This document shows positions 54,330-64,000 of a DNA stretch of 64,000 nucleotides, in pieces. The position numbers and the translations under genes are program-made. This DNA comes from Lotus japonicus (Eukaryota; Streptophyta; Magnoliopsida; Fabales; Fabaceae), in assembly GCF_012489685.1 (NCBI RefSeq), contig NC_080042.1, positions 60,741,069 to 60,805,068 on the forward strand, written 5' to 3'. The notes beneath the pieces are model-generated. The model had not been told where the DNA came from. It made no database searches and saw only the letters and a list, made by a program, of their open reading frames with translations. The first letter of the stretch is position 1; each line of letters begins with the position of its first letter.

Positions 54330-57224
54330 CTAGGGTTTATCAGTTCGACGCAGAAGTTCCATCATCATGTGCTTCATTTCAATTAGCATGGATTCATGAG
54401 TGTCAAGACGCTGTTCCATGATGTCGAGTCTGGATGAGCTTGACTGAGTAGAACCGGAAGGAACATTCTGAGCAGCTTGAGGATCTGGAATGGAAGCAGA
54501 AGCAGCAGGAGTAAACACTACTGGTGCAAGTGCTTGGCATCTAAGGGCTTCAGCCTCAGCCTCAAGTCGTTCTGCCTCTAATCTGGCTTGTTCAGCTTGA
54601 GCTGCTGCTTGTCGTGCAGCTTCTTCTGCTTGAGCTTTCTTTCTCTTGGCTTCTTCAATAGCTTCAAGAAGCTTATGTCTCTGTTCTTGTTCATGAAGAG
54701 CCACCCTTCGAGCAAACCTTTGCTTTGCAGCCTCAATACTCTGACTTCCCTCTGCATGCAGGAGCTGCATCATAATTGGAACTTGAGCCACTAGCCAAGT
54801 GCCCAGATTGTTCCACTCATCAGCCACACGTTCAGCATTCTCACTTAGGTCAGTCTGACCGTGCACATTGCGTAGCATCAAAGAGGCTTCATGATAGAAA
54901 ATATTGATGCACTCAGAGAGAGATGTGGGTCGGAGGTGAGTGTAAGGAATTATGGAGAGGTTGGTTTCAGGAGAGGCTGAGTGATTGCTGCTGTGAGCTT
55001 CAGAGGCACCTTGTGGAGAGCCAATGTTAAACATTTGAGCATTGGGTTCAGAGGTTCCAAGGTGAGGTTCTGAAGTTTCAACCAGAGGATGAGGTGATCT
55101 AACCGAGGATTGGTTAGACACAGATTGTTCTGGTTCAGGTTCTGGTTGAATAGGCTCTTGTTGGTCAGGGGCAGGGTGAGCTTGTTGAGCCAAAGGGTCT
55201 GCCTCATGTAAAGGATTGACCAAGATAGGTTCTTCTGGGTCAACTAGACGTTCAGGTCTAGGGCCAGGATATCTCCTAGGGCTTGGACAAGTGAGATAAT
55301 ATTCTTCTAAGGTAGACACCTTTTCTCTTCTGACCTCCATGAATTTTCTAATTGATTCAGAGTTATTGGAGGGAGAAGAGTCAGCAACATTGGTTGGGAA
55401 GGATACAGGTGTAAGGGCGGTGGAAGAGTCTGTATCCGTGGGTCTGAGAGCCCGACGTTCTGATGCTCTTGGGACAGAGTGATCAGAGGGTCTGGGTCTA
55501 GGTTCTGTTTGGGTAGGCTCTGGTTGTTCAAGAATGATGGGTTCAGAAGTTAATGGGTTGTATGGAATGGTGATGGGAGAGGTTGGTTCATCTGACCTAG
55601 AGGGTTGGTTCTGGAGCAAATTCCAGAGAGGTGCTTCAGTAGGAGAAGGTTGAAAAAATGAAGACCTTGGGGAATGTGATGAAGAGGTGGTTTGTGCAGC
55701 TGGTTGGGATTCAGGAATAGGAGTGAGGGGATTTGAAGAGTGTTTGAGCATGGCAGATATGGGGAGTGCATCAAATAAATTCAAATCATCATCAGAAGCA
55801 ATTGCAGACTTACTTGAATGTGCTGATGATCTTGTCACTCTGGCAGGAGGTTCAGTCCTTCTGATCACTTCAGCAGCTGGTTCCACCCGAGTAGGCTTCA
55901 CCACAATTCTGACCTGCTTCTTCTTCTTCTGAGGAGGAGGACCATCCTCATTATCACCATCATCACCATCATCAGGCTTGCTGGTTTCATCTTGCTTTCT
56001 CTTGGATTGACCAGCCTTCTTCTTTTTGATCAGAGGGACATCTAATTCCTCAGAAGATTCTTCTAGGATCATCTTCCTCTGAACTTTCTTCTTGGGAGGA
56101 GAAGGAAACTCTGGAGCTGGCGGCAGTCTGCTGAAGAAGTCATCGAGATCAATTTCGAATCCTTGAGCCCTTAGGTCTTCAACATAGCACCTAATGGCGT
56201 CAGGATTGTCTGCCTGTGTCCACAGAGGGTAGTCATTCAGAGGCATCCTTCTACTTCTGATCTCAGAAGACGTGTCTTCATGGGCAGGAGCAATCTTCTT
56301 CTTGATTAGGCCCATCTTCTTTAGAGAATTTGCCGTGAAGACATCACTGACAATGGTGGTCAGATCCTCTGTGCATCCAGCATTTATCAGATCTTGAATG
56401 AGGCCACTCTCAATGAAGAGATCAGACAAAAGTCTCCCGAAGGGAATATACTTGATCGCTGACTTGATGGAGGCAGTGGTACGAGACTTCCGGATACATT
56501 CCTTCAAGTAGGAGAATAGGAAGTAGGGAAGGCAGATCTTCTTCTGGTCTTGGATGAAGAACAACATCACCTTCTGGTTGAAGTTGATATAGTCTGGGGA
56601 ACTGCCCTTTGGTCTCTGGTTTATGCAGTGGAGCAAAATTTTGTGCCAGATCCTGAGCTTGGGATGAAGGTCCATCACCTTGTAATTCGTCTTGCCCGGT
56701 TTGTAATTGGTGTACAGGGCCTTGTTGATCTCATCCTTCGTCTTGGGTTTCAGCTTCAATTCCGTGAATTGGAAACGATACCCAAAAGCAGTTTCTGCAC
56801 CCAGCAAGTTCACGAAGGACTTCTCTGTGATGATGATCTTTCTTCCAAGAATGTGAGATACCACCTGAGTATCATCGCAGTCGGCGTGCTTCCATAATTC
56901 CTTGACCAGTTTATCATACACCGGTCCTCGAAGTCTATTGAAGTAATTTCCCCAACCTTGAACTTGGACTTCAGGACGAAGATCATACCCATTTGTAGCC
57001 AGGTTGTCGAGGTCGAATCTCCATTCTGCCAGGACTTGAAGTTCCTCAGGAGCATATACGCAGTGAACGGCACAGCCCCGTTCTGCAATTGGAATAATCT
57101 GCTCTTGAGCTTGACCTTGATCTTGTGTCGGATTCTCAGGGCCCCTTTGACCCGTTGCTAGACCAACTACCATGTGAGGGAACTGGGTTGCATCTGCAGT
57201 AGCTCTTCTGGTTTGACTCACCAT
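54330..57224 (-). CDS. Third ORF of the SIRE-type element ('putative plant transposon protein' domain, env-like position)
   Basis: Intact, 964 codons from ATG at 57224 (MVSQTRRATADATQ); the frame is open back to 57407, which would add a 61-residue hydrophobic leader. The N-terminal third (WGNYFNRLRGPVYDKLVKEL...RIWHKILLHCINQRP...CLPYFLFSYLKECI) matches the domain found in many plant retroelement extra ORFs (PF20167 type). The middle is Pro/Ser/Glu-rich with basic KKKK clusters, and residues near the C-terminus form a long Ala/Glu coiled coil (EEAKRKKAQAEEAARQAAAQ). In SIRE1 the ORF at this place is called envelope-like; no membrane-fusion features are evident here. No start-proximal promoter is certain. 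Confidence 0.8.
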   Translation of the reverse strand: MVSQTRRATADATQFPHMVVGLATGQRGPENPTQDQGQAQEQIIPIAERGCAVHCVYAPEELQVLAEWRFDLDNLATNGYDLRPEVQVQGWGNYFNRLRGPVYDKLVKELWKHADCDDTQVVSHILGRKIIITEKSFVNLLGAETAFGYRFQFTELKLKPKTKDEINKALYTNYKPGKTNYKVMDLHPKLRIWHKILLHCINQRPKGSSPDYINFNQKVMLFFIQDQKKICLPYFLFSYLKECIRKSRTTASIKSAIKYIPFGRLLSDLFIESGLIQDLINAGCTEDLTTIVSDVFTANSLKKMGLIKKKIAPAHEDTSSEIRSRRMPLNDYPLWTQADNPDAIRCYVEDLRAQGFEIDLDDFFSRLPPAPEFPSPPKKKVQRKMILEESSEELDVPLIKKKKAGQSKRKQDETSKPDDGDDGDNEDGPPPQKKKKQVRIVVKPTRVEPAAEVIRRTEPPARVTRSSAHSSKSAIASDDDLNLFDALPISAMLKHSSNPLTPIPESQPAAQTTSSSHSPRSSFFQPSPTEAPLWNLLQNQPSRSDEPTSPITIPYNPLTSEPIILEQPEPTQTEPRPRPSDHSVPRASERRALRPTDTDSSTALTPVSFPTNVADSSPSNNSESIRKFMEVRREKVSTLEEYYLTCPSPRRYPGPRPERLVDPEEPILVNPLHEADPLAQQAHPAPDQQEPIQPEPEPEQSVSNQSSVRSPHPLVETSEPHLGTSEPNAQMFNIGSPQGASEAHSSNHSASPETNLSIIPYTHLRPTSLSECINIFYHEASLMLRNVHGQTDLSENAERVADEWNNLGTWLVAQVPIMMQLLHAEGSQSIEAAKQRFARRVALHEQEQRHKLLEAIEEAKRKKAQAEEAARQAAAQAEQARLEAERLEAEAEALRCQALAPVVFTPAASASIPDPQAAQNVPSGSTQSSSSRLDIMEQRLDTHESMLIEMKHMMMELLRRTDKP

Positions 57225-57668
57225 TTTTGAAGCGGTTGAAGGTTTGAGGTAGAAGATGAAGGTTGAAAGATGAAGAGAGATCGAGAGAGAAAACGATGAT
57301 AAGCGGTTTCGAAATAGCAGAGAGAGAGAGAGTAAAAACCGGAAGTGAAAGAGATCGTGTGTGTATAGTGGGTTTTGACAAATAACCGTTGTTGATTCAA
57401 AAAGCAATTTAAGATCAACGGTTGAAAATTAAAGATAGATAGTAACAGTAAATACACAAATCACACACAGGAGAGAAACACATCTACACGCAATCATAAC
57501 AGACTGTCACACGGGCACAAGGAACTATGCATCAGAAATACTGACACACGTGTTGCTGTCTCAGCTTCAGAGTCAGTACCAGTGGGTACACACACTCTGA
57601 TTGAGTTACCTTCTGGACTAGACATCTTCTGATCAAGAAGTATCATAGTAAGAGGTTCTGATCCATCT
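57225..57668 (-). other. Spacer between pol and the third ORF
   Basis: Contains several stops in the pol frame, including the pol TGA and a further TGA within 40 bases, so simple stop-codon readthrough from pol into the third ORF is not possible here. A CT/GA-rich stretch near 57300-57330 and a 'ctatacac' word may belong to a leader or internal promoter. Confidence 0.5.
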
Positions 57669-60600
57669 TCACTCTGGACAAAAGTCCATGTTTAGATTTT
57701 TCAGAATAAAATTAAATCTATCCTCTGCTAAGGGCTTTGTAAAGATACCTGCCCATTGATGGTCAGTATCAACAAACTTCAGAAGAAGTACGCCCTTCTG
57801 TACATAATCTCTAATAAAGTGATACTTTACCTCAATGTGCTTTGCCCTTGAATGCAAGATAGGATTCTTATTCAATGAGATTGCAGCAGTGTTATCACAA
57901 TAGATTGGGATATTGCTCTCAAGGATCTGATAATCCTCCAGCTGATGTTTCATCCAGAGCATCTGAGTGCTGCATATTGCTGCTGAGATATATTCTGCCT
58001 CTGCAGTTGATAGTGCAATGGTTGATTGCCTCTTGCTTGCCCATGAGACTAGATTGCTACCCAGAAATTGACAATTTCCAGAAGTACTTTTTCTCTCTGT
58101 TCTATCTCCAGCATAATCAGCATCACAGTAACCTGAAAGCTTATACTCTGATGTTTTCTTATACATCAAGCCAAGGTTAGTGGTGCCTTTCAGATACCTT
58201 AGGATCCTCTTAACAGCAGTTAAGTGGGTTTCCCTTGGATCTGATTGGAAACGAGCACATAAATGAACACTAAATAGTATGTCTGGCCTAGATGCAGTTA
58301 AGTATAGAAGTGAACCTATCATGCCACGATAGAGCTTCTGACATACTTTACCACTTTTATCTTCTTTCTCCAGAATGCATGTAGGATGCATTGGAGTCTT
58401 GGCCACTGTAGATTCCAGCATATTGAACTTCTTCAGAAGTTCTTTAGTGTACTTGCTCTGATGGATATATGTTCCTTCTGGTGTTTGATCAACTTGTATT
58501 CCCAGAAAGTACTTTAATTCTCCCATCATACTCATCTCAAATTCAGCCTGCATCATCTCAGAAAATTCTTTGCATAGAGATTGATTAGCAGAACCAAATA
58601 TAATGTCATCAACATAAATTTGCACAATTAAGATATCATCTTTATAAGTTTTGCAAAAAAGAGTTGTATCTACTTTACCCCTTACAAACTCATTCTCCAG
58701 AAGGAATGAGCTAAGTCTCTCATACCATGCTCTAGGAGCTTGCTTCAGACCGTAGAGTGATTTCTTCAATTTGAACACATGGTCTGGTTTCTTCTCATCT
58801 TCAAAACCTGAGGGTTGATGAACATAGACTTCCTCTGAAATATAACCATTTAGGAAGGCACTCTTCACGTCCATCTGATGTAGAACTATGTTGTGATTTA
58901 CTGAAAAAGAGATCAACAGTCTGATTGCCTCCAGTCTTGCTACTGGAGCAAATGTTTCAGTGTAGTCTATTCCTTCCTGCTGGCTGTAGCCTTGAGCAAC
59001 TAGCCTTGCCTTGTTTCTGACTACATCTCCTTTCTCATTCAGCTTGTTTCTAAATACCCATTTCGTTCCAATAACATGGACACTCTCAGGCTTCTTCACT
59101 AAGCTCCAAACATCGTTCTTGGAGAATTGATTCAATTCTTCTTCCATGGCCAGAATCCAATCCTTGTCCTGAAGAGCTTCATCTATGGACTTGAGTTCAA
59201 TTAAGGACACCAATCCTTTCAGACTGAGCAAGGTCTCTTCAGAGGGTCTGAAGGCAGATCTGGTTCTGACTGGTTCGTCTTTGTTGCCCAAAATCAATTC
59301 CTTAGGGTGAGCTGCAGTGATTCTGCTCTTCTTCAGAGTTTGTGAGTTAGAGGGACCAGCTTCTTCCTCTGGTTCATCTTCCTCTGGCTCAACTTCCTCT
59401 GGAGCTTTGCCTTTGTCAGAAACATTAATGCTTAAATCTGCAAACTTTTCAACTAGCTTTGACTGGTCAGAGTCAAGCTTATCGTCAAATCTAACATGAA
59501 TAGATTCTTCAATAGTCTTAGCATCAGTATTATAAAATCTAAAACCTTTAGATCTCTCAGAATAACCAAGTAATAGACATTTAGAAGACTTAGCATCAAA
59601 TTTATGCAATCTATCCTTAGTATTGAGAACATAACAAACACAGCCAAAAGGATGAAAATAAGAAATGTTGGGTTTTATGTTCTTCCACAATTCATAAGGA
59701 GTCTTATTCAGAATTGGTCTCACAGAGATTCTGTTCTGAATGTAACATGCTGTATTTACTGCCTCTGCCCAAAAGTGCTTAGCCATGCCAGTTTCTTGGA
59801 GCATGGTTCTAGCCATCTCCTGAAGAGTTCTGTTCTTCCTCTCAACAACACCATTTTGTTGAGGAGTTCTGGGACAAGAGAAATCATGTGCAATTCCATA
59901 GGAATCAAACAGACTCTCAAACTTGTCATTCTCAAACTCTCCACCATGGTCACTTCTGACACGCACAATCCTACAAGCCTTCTCGTTTTGCACTTGAGCA
60001 ATGAAGGTAGAGAACACAGCATGAGACTCATCCTTGCGGGTTAGAAACTTTACCCATGTCCAGCGGCTATAGTCATCAACGATAACCATCCCATATCTCT
60101 TGCCACCTATAGACTCAGTTTTCACTGGTCCAAAAAGGTCGATATGCAGAAGTTCTAACGGCCTTGAGGTTGAGACAACATTCTTTGCCTTGAAAGGGAC
60201 TTTTGTGAATTTGCCTTTCTGACATGCTTCACAAAGAGCGTCTGAAGCGAACTTCAGATTGGGTAAGCCCCTGACAAGGTTTAGCTTGCTCAGCTGAGAA
60301 ATCTTTCTCATACTGGCATGCCCTAACCGTCTATGCCATACCCACTGCTCTTCATTAACAGACAGAAGGCACTTCACATTCTGAGCCTCCAACTCAGATA
60401 ATCTGATCTTATAAATGTTGTTCTTCCTCTTGCTGTTAAATAGAACAGAGCCATCGATTTGACTTACAGCCCGGCAGGACTTTTGATTGAATATAACATC
60501 ATAACCCTTGTCAGCTAATTGACTTATAGACAATAAGTTATGTGTTAAGCCGTCTACCAATAACACATTATCAATGCATGGACTACTATCTACACAAATA

Positions 60601-60773
60601 GTACCAGTACCAACAATTTTACCCTTTTCATTTCCTCCAAAGCCAACTTCGCCTCCAGGCTTAAGTTTCAGCTCTCGGAACATACGCCTTTCTCCCGTCA
60701 TGTGACGCGAGCATCCACTGTCCAGATACCATGATTGGTGTTTCAGTGGAGCTATCAAGGATATCTGCAACAT
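57669..60773 (-). CDS. SIRE-type pol: protease, integrase, reverse transcriptase, RNase H (1034 aa, uninterrupted)
   Basis: Protease motif [15 protein letters not shown] at the N-terminus; pre-integrase [12 protein letters not shown] and CEACQKGKF; integrase [17 protein letters not shown] and [12 protein letters not shown] (D-D-E). [40 protein letters not shown], catalytic [10 protein letters not shown]. RNase [40 protein letters not shown]. Every catalytic motif is in place. The true N-terminus comes from translation with gag; the listed ATG at 60773 is only the first methionine in this frame. It overlaps the gag frame by 113 bp in a different frame. Confidence 0.93.
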   Translation of the reverse strand: MLQISLIAPLKHQSWYLDSGCSRHMTGERRMFRELKLKPGGEVGFGGNEKGKIVGTGTICVDSSPCIDNVLLVDGLTHNLLSISQLADKGYDVIFNQKSCRAVSQIDGSVLFNSKRKNNIYKIRLSELEAQNVKCLLSVNEEQWVWHRRLGHASMRKISQLSKLNLVRGLPNLKFASDALCEACQKGKFTKVPFKAKNVVSTSRPLELLHIDLFGPVKTESIGGKRYGMVIVDDYSRWTWVKFLTRKDESHAVFSTFIAQVQNEKACRIVRVRSDHGGEFENDKFESLFDSYGIAHDFSCPRTPQQNGVVERKNRTLQEMARTMLQETGMAKHFWAEAVNTACYIQNRISVRPILNKTPYELWKNIKPNISYFHPFGCVCYVLNTKDRLHKFDAKSSKCLLLGYSERSKGFRFYNTDAKTIEESIHVRFDDKLDSDQSKLVEKFADLSINVSDKGKAPEEVEPEEDEPEEEAGPSNSQTLKKSRITAAHPKELILGNKDEPVRTRSAFRPSEETLLSLKGLVSLIELKSIDEALQDKDWILAMEEELNQFSKNDVWSLVKKPESVHVIGTKWVFRNKLNEKGDVVRNKARLVAQGYSQQEGIDYTETFAPVARLEAIRLLISFSVNHNIVLHQMDVKSAFLNGYISEEVYVHQPSGFEDEKKPDHVFKLKKSLYGLKQAPRAWYERLSSFLLENEFVRGKVDTTLFCKTYKDDILIVQIYVDDIIFGSANQSLCKEFSEMMQAEFEMSMMGELKYFLGIQVDQTPEGTYIHQSKYTKELLKKFNMLESTVAKTPMHPTCILEKEDKSGKVCQKLYRGMIGSLLYLTASRPDILFSVHLCARFQSDPRETHLTAVKRILRYLKGTTNLGLMYKKTSEYKLSGYCDADYAGDRTERKSTSGNCQFLGSNLVSWASKRQSTIALSTAEAEYISAAICSTQMLWMKHQLEDYQILESNIPIYCDNTAAISLNKNPILHSRAKHIEVKYHFIRDYVQKGVLLLKFVDTDHQWAGIFTKPLAEDRFNFILKNLNMDFCPE

Positions 60774-62571
60774 AGATAATCTTGTCCTTAGGTACCCACT
60801 TTCTGGGTCCTCTCTTGTTAGTTACCCCAGAGGTTCTGATCACCTTGGGTGTCTCAACATGATATTTTAAAGGAATATTTGCATGATATTTAGTCATAGA
60901 GATAGATCCCTTTTTAAGAGGGTTTTTAGCAACTTTAGCAGGTACAGGATCAGGCAATATGGTACCAGAGGGAACAAAGCATTCATACAAGGATTTAGCT
61001 TTAAACACAGAGGGCTCATTTCTAATTGGTTTAGAATAGCCAATGCCATGCATTCCATTTCTGCTTACGCCATAGATCATTGAAGCCATTAAGCTTCTAT
61101 CCACGCTTTTAGCTAGGAATCTTTGAAAAGACTTTTCATACTTAGATTCATTTCTACAATCAGAGGCATCACAAGCAACAATTTCTTCTAACTTAGCAAT
61201 CTGGTTCTTAAGCACAGAGTTAGAATTGATCAAGGCATGATTATCATTTTTCAAATCAGAAATAATTTTCTCATGTTCAGAAGGAGTCTTGGAAACAGCA
61301 GATAAGTTCTTTTTCAGCTTCTTATGCTTAGACAATAAGGAGTTATACTTATCCATAATATCAGACAATGCATGTTTCAGTTCAGAGGTAGAGAAAGAAG
61401 CGAATACCTCATTTTCATCGTCTGAGTTAGGATTTCCTTCTGATTCTGAGTCAGAGTCAACAGATCCCTTTGACTCTGCTTCCTTGTCTTTGACAATAGC
61501 CATGAGTCCTTGGACTTCACCATCAGAGTCAACATCCTCTGACTCTGATTCATCAAATGTCACCATCAGACTCTTCTTTGTCTTGAAGTGCTTCTTTGGC
61601 TTCTTGTCCTTCTTCAATTTTGGACAGTCACTTTTGTAGTGCCCTGATTCTTTGCACTCAAAGCATGTGACTTCCTTAAGTGAGGACTTCTTCTGACCTG
61701 AGGATTCAGACTTTCCTTTTGCCTTTCCAGAGCCTTTGTATTTGCTCTACCTGTGCTTCCAGATGCGATTGAGTCTCTTGGAGATCAGAGTCAGCTCATC
61801 TTCATCAGAATCTTCTGATGTTTCTTCAGATTCCTCTTCTTCAGCTTGAAGAGCTTTTGACTTCTCAAACTTAGCCTTTTCAGATTTAGATTTCAAGGCT
61901 ATGGACTTTTTCCTCAGATCTTGCATCTCTGAGCGCTTCAGCTCATGGCATTTCAAAATGCTGATGAGTTCTTCTAAACTCATATTCTCAACGTCTCTCG
62001 TGAGCTCTATTGAAGTCACTAAAGGCATCCAACTTTCAGGAAGACACCTGATGACCCTTATGACATGATCTTTTGTTGTGTAGCTCTTGTTGAGAGGTCG
62101 TATGCCAGCTACAAGCAACTGAAATCTGGAGAACATTTCTTCAATCGACTCATTTGGCTCCATGATGAAGGATTCATACTTTTGGATCTAAGACAATGCC
62201 TTTGATTCTTTGACTTTCTTGTTTCCTTCATGAGACATCTTCAGAGATTCGAAAATGCCTTTCGCAAACTCACGATCTGTAATCTTCTGGTACTCTTCAT
62301 AGGAAATAGCACTTAGAAGGATTGCTCTTGCTTTGTGATGTTGTGAGTACAGCTTCTTTTGATCTGCAGTCATCTCTGACCTTGGGATCTTCTTGCCATC
62401 TGCATCAACTGGACGCTCGTAGCCATCCACAATAATATCCCAGAGATCTGCATCGAAACCCAGAAAGAAACTTTCCAGTCTATCTTTCCAATATTCGAAC
62501 CTTTGACCGTCGAACATAGGAGGCTTTGCATTGTAACCATCTCTTTGAGTTTCACTGGTGGTGGCAGCCAT
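60661..62571 (-). pseudogene. SIRE-type gag with stops at 62188 and 61747
   Basis: Starts at 62571 (MAATTSETQRDGYNAKPPMF) and keeps one frame to 60661. A TAG at about 62188 replaces a leucine present in the copy at 1-744. A second TAG lies at 61747, just before a CCHC knuckle (CFECKESGHYKSDC, about 61623-61665) that remains in frame. The C-terminal part is acidic/Ser-rich (ESEDVDSDGEVQG) followed by a long coiled coil (HKKLKKNLSAVSK...LEEIVACD), as in Sirevirus gags. The final segment overlaps the start of pol in another frame. Confidence 0.88.
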
Positions 62572-62629
62572 TGTTTTTCACACCGGCCCGGATCACTGAA
62601 CACTGTTAGGTGTGGTAATCAGAACTTGC

Positions 62630-62641
62630 GCTCTGATACCA
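62630..62641 (-). other. Primer binding site of the right SIRE-type element
   Basis: TGGTATCAGAGC in element sense, next to the 5' LTR end. Confidence 0.85.
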
Positions 62642-62643
62642 AT

Positions 62644-63049
62644 TGAAGGTATGAAAAACGGTAGAAAGGGGGGGTTTGAATAACGTTTTCAGTATAAAAC
62701 TTCCACCTTAAAGATTTTGACAAATCTTTCGAGAACTTAAGTGCTAAAGATAAGAGATAGAAAAGCACACAAGGATTTTATCCTGGTTCACTTGATAAAT
62801 CACTCAAGCTACTCCAGTCCACCCGTTAAGGTGATTTCTTCCTTCTTAGAATGAAGGCAATCCACTAATCAGGTAAGAGTTACAACTGCACTTGAAACCT
62901 ACAAGTGACTAACAATTACACTGACTTAGCTCACACTAAGATTCACTCTCTTAGTCTTCTCTAGGATCCGATCAGCCTTGATCTCCTAAAGGAACTAAAC
63001 AAACTGTTTATCAAAGAATTGTTTACAAGAGATTTGCTTCTAAAAAGCT
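62644..63049 (-). mobile_element. 5' LTR of the SIRE-type element, 406 bp present before interruption
   Basis: Identical to 51722-52126 except for one base in a G-run. At 63050 the LTR sequence (expected 'aatagtaaact') is replaced by unrelated DNA. Confidence 0.9.
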
Positions 63050-64000
63050 TGAAATTCTGGTTCTCGCACAGGACAGATGTCGAACGCGATGTTGGGACAA
63101 TCGGTTCGACAATTGCACAACAGTACATAAATTAAATCAACGAAAAAAACACAGGGAATTGTTAACCCAGTTCGGTGCAACATCACCTACATCTGGAGGA
63201 TACCAATCCAGGAGTCAATTCACTATCAAATAATAGCTCTCAGGTCACATGAAAGTCCCTCCTATACCTAAGTACTCCCCCTTTGTATAGAGCCTCTTCA
63301 ATGTCTACCACTATTACATAAGTGAATCTAGCTTAGCCCTTCTCCTCTAAGCTATGAGGAAACTTCCCCTAACTCCTAATGATCACTGCCACAGTGACCG
63401 ATCCCTTACAAGAGATTGAAAGATAGATCTCATGATCAAACAACAATTTGAAGAGATTACAACTCAACTAAACATATCAACTAGTACTTGCAATAGCATA
63501 GGAAGCACTAAGTTGTTACAATACTCACAACAGGACTCAAATAATAAACCCTAAGATCAGTATATCACGCTCAGAATCCCTATTTTGCTAGGGTTTATAA
63601 ACTCCTTTATATAGACGTTCACGTGAGGCTTGGATCTTCAATGGGCCGAACGTCATAGAGTCCACAACAGCACTTCTGGAAAGAATCTTCAAGAATCAAA
63701 TCTTACCAGAATAAAATAACAGAACCAAGTAAGTTTAAATTCAAACTTTGAGATATACTTGGTTCACACGTTATCAATCTTGTTACTTCAGCCAAGATTA
63801 AAACAAACACGCCTTCAGAAGATAAAACGCACAGCATAGGATAAATCTTCTGAATTCCCTTACAGTCAGCAGCCCAACAAATAACTTGATTTCAGCGATT
63901 GAACCACCAACATACGTAAACACACCATGTTGTTCCAGATGTTGGAACATATGGTTGCACATCATGTTTTGAGCAAAATGCAGCCAAGAAAAAGAACTAC
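63050..64000 (-). mobile_element. End of a further LTR retrotransposon nested in the SIRE 5' LTR
   Basis: The new sequence begins TGAAATTCTGG directly at the break. It holds the phrase 'gttaacccagttcggtgcaac', seen in other copia-type LTRs. Near 63607-63615, read on the minus strand, there is a TATA box (CTATATAAAGG), so the element probably also runs leftwards and this is its 3' LTR. No ORF. The body and the other end are outside the window. Confidence 0.6.

Larger units (their letters stand above)
51722..63049 (-). mobile_element. Young SIRE-type (Sirevirus) copia element, 5' LTR interrupted at 63050
   Basis: Order in element sense: 5' LTR (62644-63049, then interrupted), primer site, gag, pol, a third large ORF, a counter-oriented small ORF, repeated purine tracts, 3' LTR (51722-52927). 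A large ORF after pol is the mark of the Sirevirus branch. Over the ~405 bp that can be compared, the LTRs differ only by one G in a G-run, so insertion is very recent. Gag has two stops, so this copy is probably not self-sufficient. Confidence 0.93.

Noticed and set aside
57669..60773. Treating the 60773 ATG as the true pol start
   Set aside because: It lies just before the protease motif; copia pol is made as a fusion with gag, so this methionine is only the first in the open frame.

Overview
This window is a gene-poor, transposon-rich stretch of a plant nuclear genome. Spliced genes with GT-AG introns, plant retrotransposon lineages (Sirevirus/SIRE-type copia, Tat-lineage gypsy), tRNA-derived SINEs and Mutator/hAT/Harbinger MITEs all point to a dicot. 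The SIRE-type sequences and the look of the two host genes suggest a papilionoid legume, but I cannot name the species from sequence alone.

Layout. At 1-2036 lies the 5' end (gag and LTR, minus strand) of a SIRE-type copia element that runs off the left edge. It has inserted into a caulimovirid-like movement-protein ORF (2019-3014). Old LTR and tandem-repeat debris and a perfect hAT MITE follow. From 5879 to 26185 is one 20.3-kb Tat-lineage Ty3/gypsy element bounded by the 5-bp duplication ACTAT. It carries a decayed gag-PR-RT-RH-archaeal-type RH-INT series, a long antisense ORF, and a ~10.7-kb Helitron that ends at 25573. The Helitron holds exon-like fragments of several unrelated host genes (UDP-apiose/xylose synthase, an alpha/beta hydrolase, a CTD-phosphatase-like gene) plus an RPA70-like remnant.

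From 26.2 to 51.7 kb is the gene-bearing part. There is a small truncated Myb/SANT-associated ORF behind a 5'UTR intron (28063-28344). An organelle RRM protein gene of ORRM6 type (31215-34597, + strand, four coding exons) follows. A REVEILLE-type clock MYB gene (41091-44027, - strand, six coding exons) has an evening element and two G-boxes upstream. A 4.6-kb copia element (35847-40491, duplication AGCAC) sits between these two tail-to-tail genes. MITEs, two Mutator-like foldback elements, two SINEs and a solo LTR fill introns and spacers.

From 51.2 to 64 kb a gene-like unit with TATA box and 5'UTR intron is broken after about 39 codons by a young SIRE-type element (51722 onward, minus strand) with gag, pol and a 964-1025 aa third ORF. 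Next to its 3' LTR, on the opposite strand, is a compact transcription-unit-like module: TATA box, 130-aa coiled-coil ORF and AATAAA signal. The element's 5' LTR is itself interrupted at 63050 by yet another LTR element that leaves the window.
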